19,067 nucleotides of DNA. It comes from Acetobacteraceae bacterium. GTDB lineage: Bacteria; Pseudomonadota; Alphaproteobacteria; Acetobacterales; Acetobacteraceae. Position numbers and translations under genes: made by a program. The notes under the pieces were generated by a model. The model was not told the DNA's origin and ran no database searches. It was given only the letters and a program-made list of their open reading frames with translations. Positions within the stretch are counted from its first letter, which is position 1, and every line of letters starts with the position of its first letter. The DNA is taken from NCBI GenBank assembly GCA_027323595.1, contig DAHWBL010000139.1:1-19067 (forward strand), in the 5' to 3' direction. Shown piece by piece: positions 1 through 8,429 of the stretch.

Positions 1-84
1 CGTCTTTTGCTCCGCCGTCACCCGCGTCTCAAGACGTTGCGCGCGCGTGCGGCCGCGGGCCGATTTCGAGGCTACATTTGCCAT
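1..84 (-). CDS. Probable DUF1778-type (TacA-like) antitoxin, N-terminal fragment
   Basis: Only the first 28 codons are inside the window; the gene continues beyond position 1. The visible end has a basic, low-complexity start followed by QRLETRVTAEQKT. This resembles the ribbon-helix-helix beginning of DUF1778 antitoxins, which pair with GNAT acetyltransferase toxins and repress their own operon. The ATG at 84 is preceded by GGAG about 8 bases upstream, and a good promoter sits just before it, so this is a real gene start and not the tail of the guaA transcript. The toxin partner would lie outside the window. The family call rests on a short stretch; another ribbon-helix-helix protein is possible. 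Confidence 0.6.
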   Translation of the reverse strand, partial: MANVASKSARGRTRAQRLETRVTAEQKT

Positions 85-102
85 GGCAGTTCTCCGGCCG
101 CC

Positions 103-131
103 AATGTACGGCCAATATCCGGCCATTTCAA
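103..131 (-). promoter_or_regulatory. Sigma70-like promoter of the partial antitoxin gene
   Basis: On the minus strand TTGAAA (131 to 126) is followed after exactly 17 bases by TACATT (108 to 103), giving a transcript start roughly 10-15 bases before the ATG at 84. The region carries two copies of ATTGGC and several GGCC inverted elements between and beside the hexamers. These could be the operator through which a ribbon-helix-helix antitoxin represses itself. Hexamers and spacing are seen directly; activity and autoregulation are inferred. Confidence 0.5.
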
Positions 132-191
132 GACCCGGCTCGGCTCACCGGTTCTGTCGCGAAAAATTCGCCGAAATTGCACCCTACTAAA

Positions 192-1763
192 TCACTCCCA
201 CTCGATCGTCCCGGGCGGCTTGCTGGTGATATCGTACGTCACCCGGTTGATCCCGCGGACCTCGTTCACGATCCTTCCTGCCACGCGCGAGAGGAACGCC
301 GGTTCGAAGGGATAGACGTCCGCGGTCATGCCGTCGGTGCTGGTGACCGCGCGCAGCGCGCAGGCGTGGTCGTAGGTTCTCCCGTCGCCCATCACGCCGA
401 CCGTGCGGACCGGGAGCAGGACGGCAAACGCCTGCCAGATGGCGTCGTAGAGGCCGGCGTTGCGGATTTCTTCCAGGAAGATGGTGTCGGCGCGGCGCAG
501 CATCGCCAGGCCCTGCCGCGAGATGCCGCCGGGCATGCGGATGGCCAGGCCCGGGCCGGGGAAGGGGTGGCGGCCGACGATGGCGTGGGGGATGCCGAGT
601 TCGCGGCCCAGCTCGCGGACTTCGTCCTTGAAGAGTTCGCGCAATGGCTCGACCAGTTTCATGCGCATGTGCGCGGGCAGGCCGCCGACATTGTGGTGGC
701 TCTTGATCGTCACCGACGGGCCGCCCGTGAAGCTCACGCTTTCGATCACGTCGGGATACAGCGTGCCCTGGGCGAGGAAATCCGCACCGCCGACTTTCGC
801 GGCCTCCTCGTCGAACACCTCGATGAACAGCCGCCCGATGGTCTTGCGTTTCAGCTCGGGGTCGCTCTGCCCTTCCAGCGCGTCCAGAAACAGGTCGGAG
901 GCGTCGCGATGGACCAGCGTGATGTTGAAGCGGTCGCGGAAGGTGGCCACCACTTCCTCGGCCTCGCCTTCGCGCATCAGGCCGGTATCGACGAAAATAC
1001 AGGTGAGCTGCGCGCCGATCGCCTCATGGATCAGCACCGCGGCGACCGAGCTGTCCACCCCGCCGGACAGGCCGCAGATGACGCGGCCCTGGCCCACCTG
1101 CTGGCGGATCGCCGCCACCGAGCTGGCGCGAAATGCCGCCATCGTCCAGTCGCCACGGCAGCCGGCCACCTTATGGACGAAATTGCGCAGCAGCGCGGTG
1201 CCGTGCGGGGTGTGGACCACCTCGGGGTGGAACTGCACGCCGTAGAAGCGCCTTGCGTCGTCGGCGATGGCGGCGAAGGGCGCGCCCTCGCTGGCGCCGA
1301 CCGCGACGAACCCCGGCGGCAGGGAGATCACGCGGTCGCCATGGCTCATCCACACCTGCTCGCGCGCGCCCACCGCCCACACGCCGTCGAACAGCGCGCA
1401 AGGGGCGATGACATCCATGAAGGCGCGGCCGAATTCGCGGTGGTCGCCGGGCGCGACCTGCCCGCCGAGCTGGGCGCACATGGTCTGCTCGCCGTAGCAG
1501 ATGCCCAGCACCGGCACGCCGAGGCGAAACACCAGGTCGGGCGCGCGCGGTGAGGCGCCCTCGGTCACGCTGGCCGGCCCGCCGGAGAGAATGATGGCGC
1601 GTGGCGCGAAGGCGGCGATGCGCTCGGCGCTGGCGCTGAACGGCCAGATCTCGCAATAGACGCCGGCTTCGCGAACCCGGCGGCCGATCAACTGGGTGAC
1701 CTGGCTGCCGAAATCCAGGATCAGAACCCGGTCCTGCGCCGGGGTCGCCGCGATGGTGTTCAT
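192..1763 (-). CDS. guaA: GMP synthase (glutamine-hydrolysing)
   Basis: Converts XMP to GMP using ATP and glutamine, the last step of GMP synthesis, in the cytoplasm. The 523-residue length is normal. The N-terminal class I glutamine amidotransferase domain starts with LILDFGSQ and carries the nucleophile C89 in GICYGEQ plus H179 and E181 (FHPE). The ATP pyrophosphatase domain has the P-loop SGGVDSS at 233-239, and the dimerisation domain ends in the typical PPGTIEWE. The ATG at 1763 gives the expected N-terminus, although no strong Shine-Dalgarno is visible in the 54-bp gap to the lipoprotein gene upstream. It may be read from the upstream lipoprotein transcript or from a promoter I cannot identify. 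Its partner guaB lies about 5 kb upstream on the same strand. Confidence 0.98.
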   Translation of the reverse strand: MNTIAATPAQDRVLILDFGSQVTQLIGRRVREAGVYCEIWPFSASAERIAAFAPRAIILSGGPASVTEGASPRAPDLVFRLGVPVLGICYGEQTMCAQLGGQVAPGDHREFGRAFMDVIAPCALFDGVWAVGAREQVWMSHGDRVISLPPGFVAVGASEGAPFAAIADDARRFYGVQFHPEVVHTPHGTALLRNFVHKVAGCRGDWTMAAFRASSVAAIRQQVGQGRVICGLSGGVDSSVAAVLIHEAIGAQLTCIFVDTGLMREGEAEEVVATFRDRFNITLVHRDASDLFLDALEGQSDPELKRKTIGRLFIEVFDEEAAKVGGADFLAQGTLYPDVIESVSFTGGPSVTIKSHHNVGGLPAHMRMKLVEPLRELFKDEVRELGRELGIPHAIVGRHPFPGPGLAIRMPGGISRQGLAMLRRADTIFLEEIRNAGLYDAIWQAFAVLLPVRTVGVMGDGRTYDHACALRAVTSTDGMTADVYPFEPAFLSRVAGRIVNEVRGINRVTYDITSKPPGTIEWE

Positions 1764-1817
1764 CGCCGCGTCACACCACGAAGCACCCGCGAAGGCAAGA
1801 CCGCGCGGCGGGGGCGC

Positions 1818-2237
1818 TCACTCGATGTCGTTGGCCTGCAGGAACAGCGCCTGCGACAGCGCCTCGAAAAAGCGCTGGAACGGCGCGGGGTCGGACAGCT
1901 CGTGCTGGTTCAGCTCGCCCGACGCCCGCACGATGGTGCGTCTGGCGCCGCCGGGGCGGATGGTGACGGTGAAGCGCACCAGGCCGCCGCCATAGCGGGT
2001 GGCGCTGACGGTGCCCAGCACGTCGTCGGCGCGGTCCACCACGAAGCCGAGGTCCTGCAAGGTGGCGATCACCGCCTGCATCACCCGCGCGCGGTCGGCG
2101 GTGTCGAAGGCGCGGGTGGAGATCACCCGCTGCGCCGCCTGGGAGTTGACGCTGGCCAGCACCTGCTGGCGGCTGTCCACCTGGCAGGCGCCCAGCAGCG
2201 CGACCAGCGGCATCAGCCATAAAGCGCGGCGGTGCAT
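1818..2237 (-). CDS. Small lipoprotein, LQDLGF paralog 4 (uncharacterised)
   Basis: I do not recognise a named function. The 139-residue protein has a basic start (MHRR), a hydrophobic stretch and a lipobox LGAC with the lipidated cysteine at C18. Gln follows the cysteine, which does not signal inner-membrane retention, so an outer-membrane lipoprotein is likely. The mature part contains RAFDTAD, then LQDLGF at 60-65, a beta-rich segment, and FFEALSQALFLQANDIE at the C-terminus. It closely resembles the preceding gene (2254-2706) and is probably an old tandem duplicate. In-frame ATGs at 2249 and 2264 are alternative starts; the one at 2264 overlaps the upstream stop, which would fit translational coupling. 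I chose 2237 because it yields the same compact signal peptide as the siblings. It is the last gene of the five-gene set, followed by guaA. Confidence 0.8.
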   Translation of the reverse strand: MHRRALWLMPLVALLGACQVDSRQQVLASVNSQAAQRVISTRAFDTADRARVMQAVIATLQDLGFVVDRADDVLGTVSATRYGGGLVRFTVTIRPGGARRTIVRASGELNQHELSDPAPFQRFFEALSQALFLQANDIE

Positions 2238-2253
2238 GGCAGATGTCATTGGC

Positions 2254-2706
2254 TCAGATATCATTGGCGGTGAGGAAGGCGGATTGCGACAATTTTTCAA
2301 AGAATCCCTGATACAGCTTGGGGTCATCCAGTTCCTCGCCCACCGCCGGCGTCGCGCCCGGCCGGGGCAGGATGCGCTGGAAGGTGGCGCGCACGATGAT
2401 GGACCTGCCGTCCGTGCCCGGCCGCAGCACCACCTGGCAGCGCAGCAGCGCGCCGGCAAGCTTGGTGCCGACCAGCACGCCCTGCGGCGCGTCGGTCTCA
2501 CCGATCACGAAGCCGATATCCTGCAACGCACCGATCGCGGCCTGCAGCATCATCGCCATGTCGGTGGTGTCGAACCGACGCGACTGGCGCGCCCGCGCCG
2601 CCGTCGACGCGCCGGTCGGGGTGAACGCCGCCGCCTGCTGGCTGGCGGTCGGCGCGCACCCGCCCGGCAGCGCGAGCAACAGCGCGAGGGCGCGGCGCCT
2701 GCGCAT
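2254..2706 (-). CDS. Small lipoprotein, LQDIGF paralog 3 (uncharacterised)
   Basis: A 150-residue probable lipoprotein: MRRRR, a hydrophobic core, and an imperfect lipobox (PGGC, proline at -3) with the cysteine at C17. The mature domain has RRFDTTD at about 43-49, LQDIGF at 61-66, a segment ending VVLRPGTDGRSIIVRA, and FFEKLSQSAFLTANDI at the very C-terminus. The central and terminal motifs match those of the genes at 1818, 3122 and 3661, so all four belong to one family. Its ATG shares one base with the stop of the BamE-like gene upstream (TGATG), implying translational coupling. Function unknown; an envelope location is inferred from the signal peptide. Confidence 0.85.
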   Translation of the reverse strand: MRRRRALALLLALPGGCAPTASQQAAAFTPTGASTAARARQSRRFDTTDMAMMLQAAIGALQDIGFVIGETDAPQGVLVGTKLAGALLRCQVVLRPGTDGRSIIVRATFQRILPRPGATPAVGEELDDPKLYQGFFEKLSQSAFLTANDI

Positions 2707-3125
2707 CAGAAGCTGCTGGAGCGATAGGAGAAGTCGCGCACTTTGGCGTGCTCGTCGAAGCGGATGATGACGGTCAGCGTGCGCTGCGTCAGTTGCGCCG
2801 CGCCGGTGCTGCCGCTGACCCCGGCGAGGAACAGCGCGTTCACCCCGCCGACCGAGGAGGAATGGACCTCCTGCGTGGAGATGCGGTCATACACCCAGTT
2901 CTCGCGGCGCTTCTCGTCGGTGGTGACGATGTTGGGCGCGCCGAGTGCCGCGGCGACGTCGGCGCCGCTCATGCCGACACGGATTTCGCGCTGCACGGTG
3001 CCCAGCGTCATGCGGTCCTGCGCGTCGGTGCCGGCGGCCACGTCGCGGGCCTGGTCGGCGGCCGAGCTGCAGGCGCCGAGCAGGGCGAGCAACGCGCAGA
3101 TGGCGAGCGGATGGGTCGGTTTCAT
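2706..3125 (-). CDS. BamE/SmpA-OmlA-like lipoprotein
   Basis: A 139-residue lipoprotein with signal peptide MKPTHPLAICALLALLGAC and lipobox LGAC (C19). Residues 44-81 read as VQREIRVGMS, then DVAAALGAPNIV and ENWVYDR, the pattern of the SmpA/OmlA fold (I..GMS..dV...LG.P...W.Y). That fold includes BamE, an accessory part of the outer-membrane protein assembly machine. The C-terminal part (RTLTVIIRFDEHAKVRDFSY) fits the closing beta strands. It differs from housekeeping BamE in lacking the usual sequence context and in lying inside a run of unrelated paralogous lipoproteins, so I call the fold and not the gene. ATGA overlap with the upstream gene and TGATG overlap with the downstream gene show tight coupling. 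Confidence 0.85.
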   Translation of the reverse strand: MKPTHPLAICALLALLGACSSAADQARDVAAGTDAQDRMTLGTVQREIRVGMSGADVAAALGAPNIVTTDEKRRENWVYDRISTQEVHSSSVGGVNALFLAGVSGSTGAAQLTQRTLTVIIRFDEHAKVRDFSYRSSSF

Positions 3126-3664
3126 TGGGTTTGTGTCCCTGTCTGTGAGGTGGTGGGCGCGGGATGTGGGGCGGCTTGGTCGGGTTGTTTGCGGGCTGTG
3201 CCTTCGGCCGCGGGTCGGATCGGGTCGGGCGCGGCGATGTCGGGCGGCACCTCGGCGAGGCTGCGGCCCAGCGTCGCGCCGAGCGGGTCGAAAAAATCCT
3301 GCTGGTAGAAAACCGGCGAATCGACCTGCGCCTCGCGCCGCAGATCGACGATGGTGGCGTTCGCCCGCACCACCGACTCGGTGGGCGAGCGCGGCTGCAC
3401 GATGACGGCCATGCGCAGGCTGGTCTGGCGCGTGGCCGAGACGTCGCCCGCACCCGGCTCGACGCGGGTGATCCGGTAGCCGAGGTCCTGCAGGGTGGCG
3501 ATGGTGCCGCGCATGACCGTGTCGGCGTCGCCGGGCACCAGCCTGGTCTGGGCGGCGCGCAGTTCCAGGGCGGATTTCTTGCTGGCCAGAAACTCGGTGT
3601 CCGGCGCGGTTCCCGCACAGGCGGCGAGTGCGGCGAGCAGCGGCAGGCACAGCGCGCGGCTCAT
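3122..3664 (-). CDS. Lipoprotein, LQDLGY paralog 2 with Pro-rich tail (uncharacterised)
   Basis: A 180-residue lipoprotein: MSRALCLPLLAALAAC gives lipobox LAAC with the lipidated cysteine at C16. The family core LQDLGY is at 58-63, followed by the beta segment ITRVEPGAGDVSATRQ and by FYQQDFFDPLGATLG in the position of the FFEK motif of the siblings. It differs from them in a C-terminal extension of about 40 residues rich in Pro, Ala, Thr and Gln (from about 140), probably disordered. The ATG at 3664 overlaps the stop of the upstream paralog as ATGA, and its own stop overlaps the next start as ATGA. A longer open frame extends upstream, but the overlap and signal peptide fix this start. Role unknown. 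Confidence 0.85.
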   Translation of the reverse strand: MSRALCLPLLAALAACAGTAPDTEFLASKKSALELRAAQTRLVPGDADTVMRGTIATLQDLGYRITRVEPGAGDVSATRQTSLRMAVIVQPRSPTESVVRANATIVDLRREAQVDSPVFYQQDFFDPLGATLGRSLAEVPPDIAAPDPIRPAAEGTARKQPDQAAPHPAPTTSQTGTQTQ

Positions 3665-4221
3665 CCCTCGTCTCCGCGTGCCAGGCCGCTGCGCACTTTT
3701 TCGAAAAATCCGATGGAAAACTCCGGCGCGGTCAATTCCTCGGCGAAGGAGCGGCCCTGGTTGTTGGTGACGACGCGCTCGAACGAGATGCGCAGCGACA
3801 CCTCTCCGGCCCCGAGCGGGCGGGTGGTGAGGGTGGCGCGGATCACCTGGTCGGTGTCCCACACCGGGGAGTAGCCCACGCCCAGGATCGCCAGCCCGAC
3901 CGCGAGCGCCACCTGCCCGGCGACCTGGCCGACCTCGGTGGCATCGCGGTCCTTGCTGCCGGCCAGCACGCCATAGCGCGGCGCGCTCTCCTCGATGGTG
4001 AAGCCGAGATCCTGCAGAACCTGGGTTGCCTCGGCCAGCAACTGCTCCTCGGAGGCGACATGGAACCGCGCGGTCTGGCGTTCGCGGATCTGGGCGATGT
4101 CGGGGCGCGGGGCGCCGATGCGCAGCGCCTCGCGGTTGGCCCAGTTGGAATCGCCGGTCTGGCACGCCGCGAGGCAGGCACTGCTGATCAGGACGAATGC
4201 CAGACGCGGGGCGGCACGCAT
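3661..4221 (-). CDS. Lipoprotein, LQDLGF paralog 1 with hydrophobic insert (uncharacterised)
   Basis: First gene of the lipoprotein cassette, 186 residues. The signal peptide ends in lipobox LAAC with C20. LQDLGF is at 69-74 and is followed by YGVLAGSKDRDATEVGQ. A hydrophobic, Gly/Ala/Val-rich insert follows at about 97-117 (VAGQVALAVGLAILGVGYSP), which the other three paralogs lack. Near the end is FSIGFFEKV, the shared FFEK motif. The start at 4221 is chosen because GGAAG lies about 8 bases before it and it gives a clean signal peptide; an in-frame ATG at 4296 would add 25 residues that spoil the signal. The insert could be a membrane-contacting hairpin, which is speculation. Function unknown. 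Confidence 0.85.
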   Translation of the reverse strand: MRAAPRLAFVLISSACLAACQTGDSNWANREALRIGAPRPDIAQIRERQTARFHVASEEQLLAEATQVLQDLGFTIEESAPRYGVLAGSKDRDATEVGQVAGQVALAVGLAILGVGYSPVWDTDQVIRATLTTRPLGAGEVSLRISFERVVTNNQGRSFAEELTAPEFSIGFFEKVRSGLARGDEG

Positions 4222-4237
4222 GGAGCTTCCAGACTTT

Positions 4238-4310
4238 TTTATTCTGCGCGATGGGTACCATTCAAATAACGGCCCAGCAAGCCGGATGAAAACCACAACC
4301 GCCGATTATA
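4238..4310 (-). promoter_or_regulatory. Candidate promoter region of the lipoprotein operon
   Basis: The 107-bp gap before the first lipoprotein gene is strikingly AT-rich for this window. On the minus strand it holds an exact TATAAT (4310 to 4305) without a good -35 at the right distance. Closer to the gene there is TTGAAT (4265 to 4260), 16 bases, then AATAAA (4243 to 4238). Either could start the operon; the second leaves a very short leader. This makes independent transcription from the upstream GNAT/rsmB genes likely, but which element works is unknown. Confidence 0.35.
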
Positions 4311-4328
4311 ATAACGAAACCGATATGA

Positions 4329-4874
4329 TCAGCCGGCCGCCGGCGAGGCGGCGACCAGCTTGTCGATCGGGTCCCACAGGATCGCGGTCTGCACCAGCTC
4401 GCGGCCGGCGAAGCGGATCATGCCCTCGGCGGCCGGAGCTCCGCCGAGGCGGCGATAGAACCAGCGGTTGGGGTTGTCGCGCAGCACCCACAAAAACGCC
4501 GAGCGCGCGCCCTGGCTGGCGAGGCCGACGCCCAGGCTGCGCATCAGCCGCCGACCGATGCCCTGGTCGCGCCAGTCATCGAGCACGTAGAGCAGGCTGA
4601 TCTCGGCCTCGGCGAGGCCGCCCTGCACCGGCGCGCCGGCGGCGAACCCGACCACGCGCGGGCCTTCGCCCTTGGCGACATTGGTGCGCGCGGCGACCAG
4701 CAGGTTCTGCCCGGCGCGGATCATGCGGTCATAGCCGGCGGCGAGCCGTGGCACCGACAGGCCGGCGAGATATTCGTCGGGCAGGATGCCGGCATAGGCG
4801 CTGCGCCAGCTCGCGGCATGCACCGCGGCGATCACCACCGCATCGGCCGGCAGCGCAGCGCGAACCTCGATCAC
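4329..4874 (-). CDS. GNAT-family N-acetyltransferase
   Basis: A 181-residue acetyl-CoA-dependent acyltransferase of the GNAT fold. The acetyl-CoA pyrophosphate-binding motif A is visible as YVLDDWRDQGIGRRLM (Q/RxxGxG type), followed by LWVLRDNPNRWFYRRLGG, the usual motif B region. The N-terminus IEVRAALPADAVVIAAVH is a standard GNAT beginning. The start is GTG at 4874, which overlaps the stop of the RsmB-like gene as GTGA, so the two are translationally coupled. The substrate (small molecule, protein or antibiotic) cannot be inferred. A G/C palindrome (GCCGG-CGG-CCGGC on the minus strand) lies at the end of the coding region with no T-tract after it. Confidence 0.9.
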   Translation of the reverse strand: MIEVRAALPADAVVIAAVHAASWRSAYAGILPDEYLAGLSVPRLAAGYDRMIRAGQNLLVAARTNVAKGEGPRVVGFAAGAPVQGGLAEAEISLLYVLDDWRDQGIGRRLMRSLGVGLASQGARSAFLWVLRDNPNRWFYRRLGGAPAAEGMIRFAGRELVQTAILWDPIDKLVAASPAAG

Positions 4875-6196
4875 GGGGCCGGCCCGGGCGCGCATTCCAA
4901 CACGGCCGCGAAGAACCCATCCGTGCCGTGCAGCAGCGGGGTGAGGCTGATGAAGGCGGAGCCCGCGTCGGCGGGGCGGCCGGGCGGCAGCGTCGGCACG
5001 GCCTCGGCCAGCCGCTCCCGCGGGACCGGGGCAAAGCGCGGATGACGGGCGAGAAACGCGCTCATCTGCTGCTCGTTCTCCTCGGGCAAAATCGAACAGG
5101 TAGCGTAAACCAGCCAACCGCCAGGGCGAACTAAACGTTGCGCAACGTCCAGGATCGCCGCCTGCTTGGGCACCAGCTCCAGCAGGTCGGTCTCGGCGAG
5201 GCGGGCGCGCGCGTCGGGGTTGCGCCGCCAGGTGCCGGTGCCGGTGCAGGGGGCGTCCACCAGCACCCGGTCGAACCGCCCGGCATGGCGCTTGGCCCAT
5301 TTGTCGCCTGGGCTGACCAGATGCCGCTCCACATTATGCACCCCGGCCCGGCGCAGCCGCCGCACCGCGCCCTCCAGCCGATGCTCGGACACGTCGCAGG
5401 CGGTGATGTGGCCGCGATTGCGCATCATCATCGCCAGCGCCAGCGTCTTGCCGCCCGCGCCCGCGCACCAGTCGCACACCGCCATGCCGGGGTGCGGGCC
5501 GACCAGCAGCGCGATCAACTGGCTGCCCTCGTCCTGGATTTCCACCAGCCCCTGCTGGAACGCCGGCCCGGTGGTGACCAGCCGCCGCTCGGCGACGCGC
5601 AGGCCCCAGGGCGACCAGGGCGTCGGCGTGGCCTCGATGCCCTCGGCGGCGAGCGCCATCCGCGCGTCCTCGCGGTCGCCCTGCAACAGATTGACCCGCA
5701 TATCCATCGGCGCCGGCTCGCCGAGGGCGGCCATCTCGGCGGCAAGGTTGGCGCCGAAACGCGCCTCCAGCCGGGGCAGAATCCAGTCCGGCAGCTCGAA
5801 CCGCACCGCATCCGGCATGTCGGGATGGTCCAGCGTGTGGCCCGCCAGCCGCCCGAGGGCTGCGCTCTGCCGGCCAGGCAGCGGCGCGGGGGCGTGCTGG
5901 CCGCCCGAAAAGCTCTGCGCCACCCCCTCGATGCTCCAGCCCTCCAGCATCAGCCCGGCGGCGACCATCAGTTCGGGGGTGGCGCGCAGCCCGACATGCT
6001 CCAGCCACCAGTCGGTGCGCCGGCGGGTGCGCAGCAGCGACCACACCCGCGCGGAGACGGCCCGACGGTCGCCGCTGCCGATGAAGCGGCGGGCGCGGAA
6101 GAATTCGTTGGCGGTCGCATCCGCCGGGCGGCGCGGTGCGGCCTCGATGGCGGCGAACAGCTCGATCGCGGCGGCGATCCGCGCGGCCGGGGTCAT
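4871..6196 (-). CDS. RsmB-like rRNA (cytosine-C5) methyltransferase
   Basis: A 441-residue SAM-dependent m5C methyltransferase of the RsmB/NOL1/Fmu family, probably acting on 16S rRNA. The N-terminal part (to about 130) resembles the NusB-like RNA-binding domain. The Rossmann domain has motif I CDWCAGAGGKT at 241-251, DVSEHRL after it, the motif IV DAPCTGTG with C317, and the motif VI ATCS with C367, the two cysteines used in catalysis and product release. The ATG at 6196 overlaps the dehalogenase stop as ATGA; a longer open frame exists upstream but adds no recognisable sequence. RsmB-like genes are often found near guaB and guaA in alphaproteobacteria (general recollection). Exact target base not shown. 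Confidence 0.93.
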   Translation of the reverse strand: MTPAARIAAAIELFAAIEAAPRRPADATANEFFRARRFIGSGDRRAVSARVWSLLRTRRRTDWWLEHVGLRATPELMVAAGLMLEGWSIEGVAQSFSGGQHAPAPLPGRQSAALGRLAGHTLDHPDMPDAVRFELPDWILPRLEARFGANLAAEMAALGEPAPMDMRVNLLQGDREDARMALAAEGIEATPTPWSPWGLRVAERRLVTTGPAFQQGLVEIQDEGSQLIALLVGPHPGMAVCDWCAGAGGKTLALAMMMRNRGHITACDVSEHRLEGAVRRLRRAGVHNVERHLVSPGDKWAKRHAGRFDRVLVDAPCTGTGTWRRNPDARARLAETDLLELVPKQAAILDVAQRLVRPGGWLVYATCSILPEENEQQMSAFLARHPRFAPVPRERLAEAVPTLPPGRPADAGSAFISLTPLLHGTDGFFAAVLECAPGPAP

Positions 6197-6861
6197 AGCG
6201 CGCGTGCCAGGTCGGTGAGATCGGGCAGGATGGTGGCGCTGTGTTCCAGCCCATATTCGGCCGGCCCGCCGGCGCGGTTCACCCACGCCACGCGACAGCC
6301 GAACGCCGCCGCGCCATGGGCGTCCCAGCCGTTGGAGGAAACAAACAGCAGCTCGTCCGGCGCGCAGCCAAAGCGCGCGGTGGCGAGCGCATACACGCGC
6401 GGATCGGGCTTGTAGACGCCGACCGCCTCGACGCTCAGCACATCGTCCAGCAACGGGCCGATCCCGGCTTCATCGACCGCCGAGGCCAGCATGTCGGGCG
6501 TGCCGTTGGACAGGATCGCCCGCCCGAGCCCGCGCGCGCGCAGATCAACGAGGCACCCAAGCACCTCCGGATAGGCGGCGAGCCGGCGATAGGAGGCGGC
6601 GATGTCGGCCAACAGCCCCGCATCATCGATGCCGTGGCGCAGGGCGACGATGCGCAGCGATTCGTCGGTGATCGCGGCGAAATCGCGATGCCGGCCGGTG
6701 AGGGCGGCGATCCAGGTATATTCGAGCTGGCGGGTGCGCCACTCCGCGCTGACATTGGCCCAGGCGGGGCCGATGCGCGCGGCGTGCGCGGCCATGGCGC
6801 TGTGCACATCGAGCAGGGTGCCATAGGCGTCGAAGATCGCCGCGCGGATGGGGCGGGGCAT
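6193..6861 (-). CDS. Haloacid dehalogenase, type II (HAD superfamily)
   Basis: A 222-residue HAD hydrolase of the (S)-2-haloacid dehalogenase type, hydrolysing a carbon-halogen bond of short 2-haloacids. The nucleophile is D11 in IFDAYGTLLD. The segment WRTRQLEYTWIAALTGR at 41-57 is diagnostic of this type and carries the substrate-binding arginine. Further active-site residues are S118-N119 (SNG), K151 and Y157 (YKPDPRVY), S175-N177 and D180 (SSNGWDAHG), almost in the numbering known for L-DEX. The start is supported by GGAGGG about 10 bases upstream, overlapping the end of guaB. It is 3 bp from guaB and overlaps the RsmB-like gene. Activity on another acid is possible. Confidence 0.92.
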   Translation of the reverse strand: MPRPIRAAIFDAYGTLLDVHSAMAAHAARIGPAWANVSAEWRTRQLEYTWIAALTGRHRDFAAITDESLRIVALRHGIDDAGLLADIAASYRRLAAYPEVLGCLVDLRARGLGRAILSNGTPDMLASAVDEAGIGPLLDDVLSVEAVGVYKPDPRVYALATARFGCAPDELLFVSSNGWDAHGAAAFGCRVAWVNRAGGPAEYGLEHSATILPDLTDLARAL

Positions 6862-6864
6862 CGC

Positions 6865-8373
<1,509 letters not shown>

Positions 8374-8429
8374 GCCAACCTCCTGGGCCCGACGCGGGCA
8401 GGTATTGGCGGCTCCCCATACGTCGCCAC

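Noticed and set aside
140..191. GCGAA-TTT-TTCGC as a guaA terminator
   Set aside because: The stem is only 5 bp with a 3-base loop and no T-tract; too weak to call.
78..1553. Long open frame on the plus strand opposite guaA
   Set aside because: Its product is rich in Ala, Arg, Gly and His with no motif, and it is antisense to a fully conserved guaA; it is a GC-bias shadow.
4312..4335. GC palindrome at the end of the GNAT gene as an intrinsic terminator
   Set aside because: The GCCGG-CGG-CCGGC stem lies within the coding end and is not followed by a T-tract on the minus strand.
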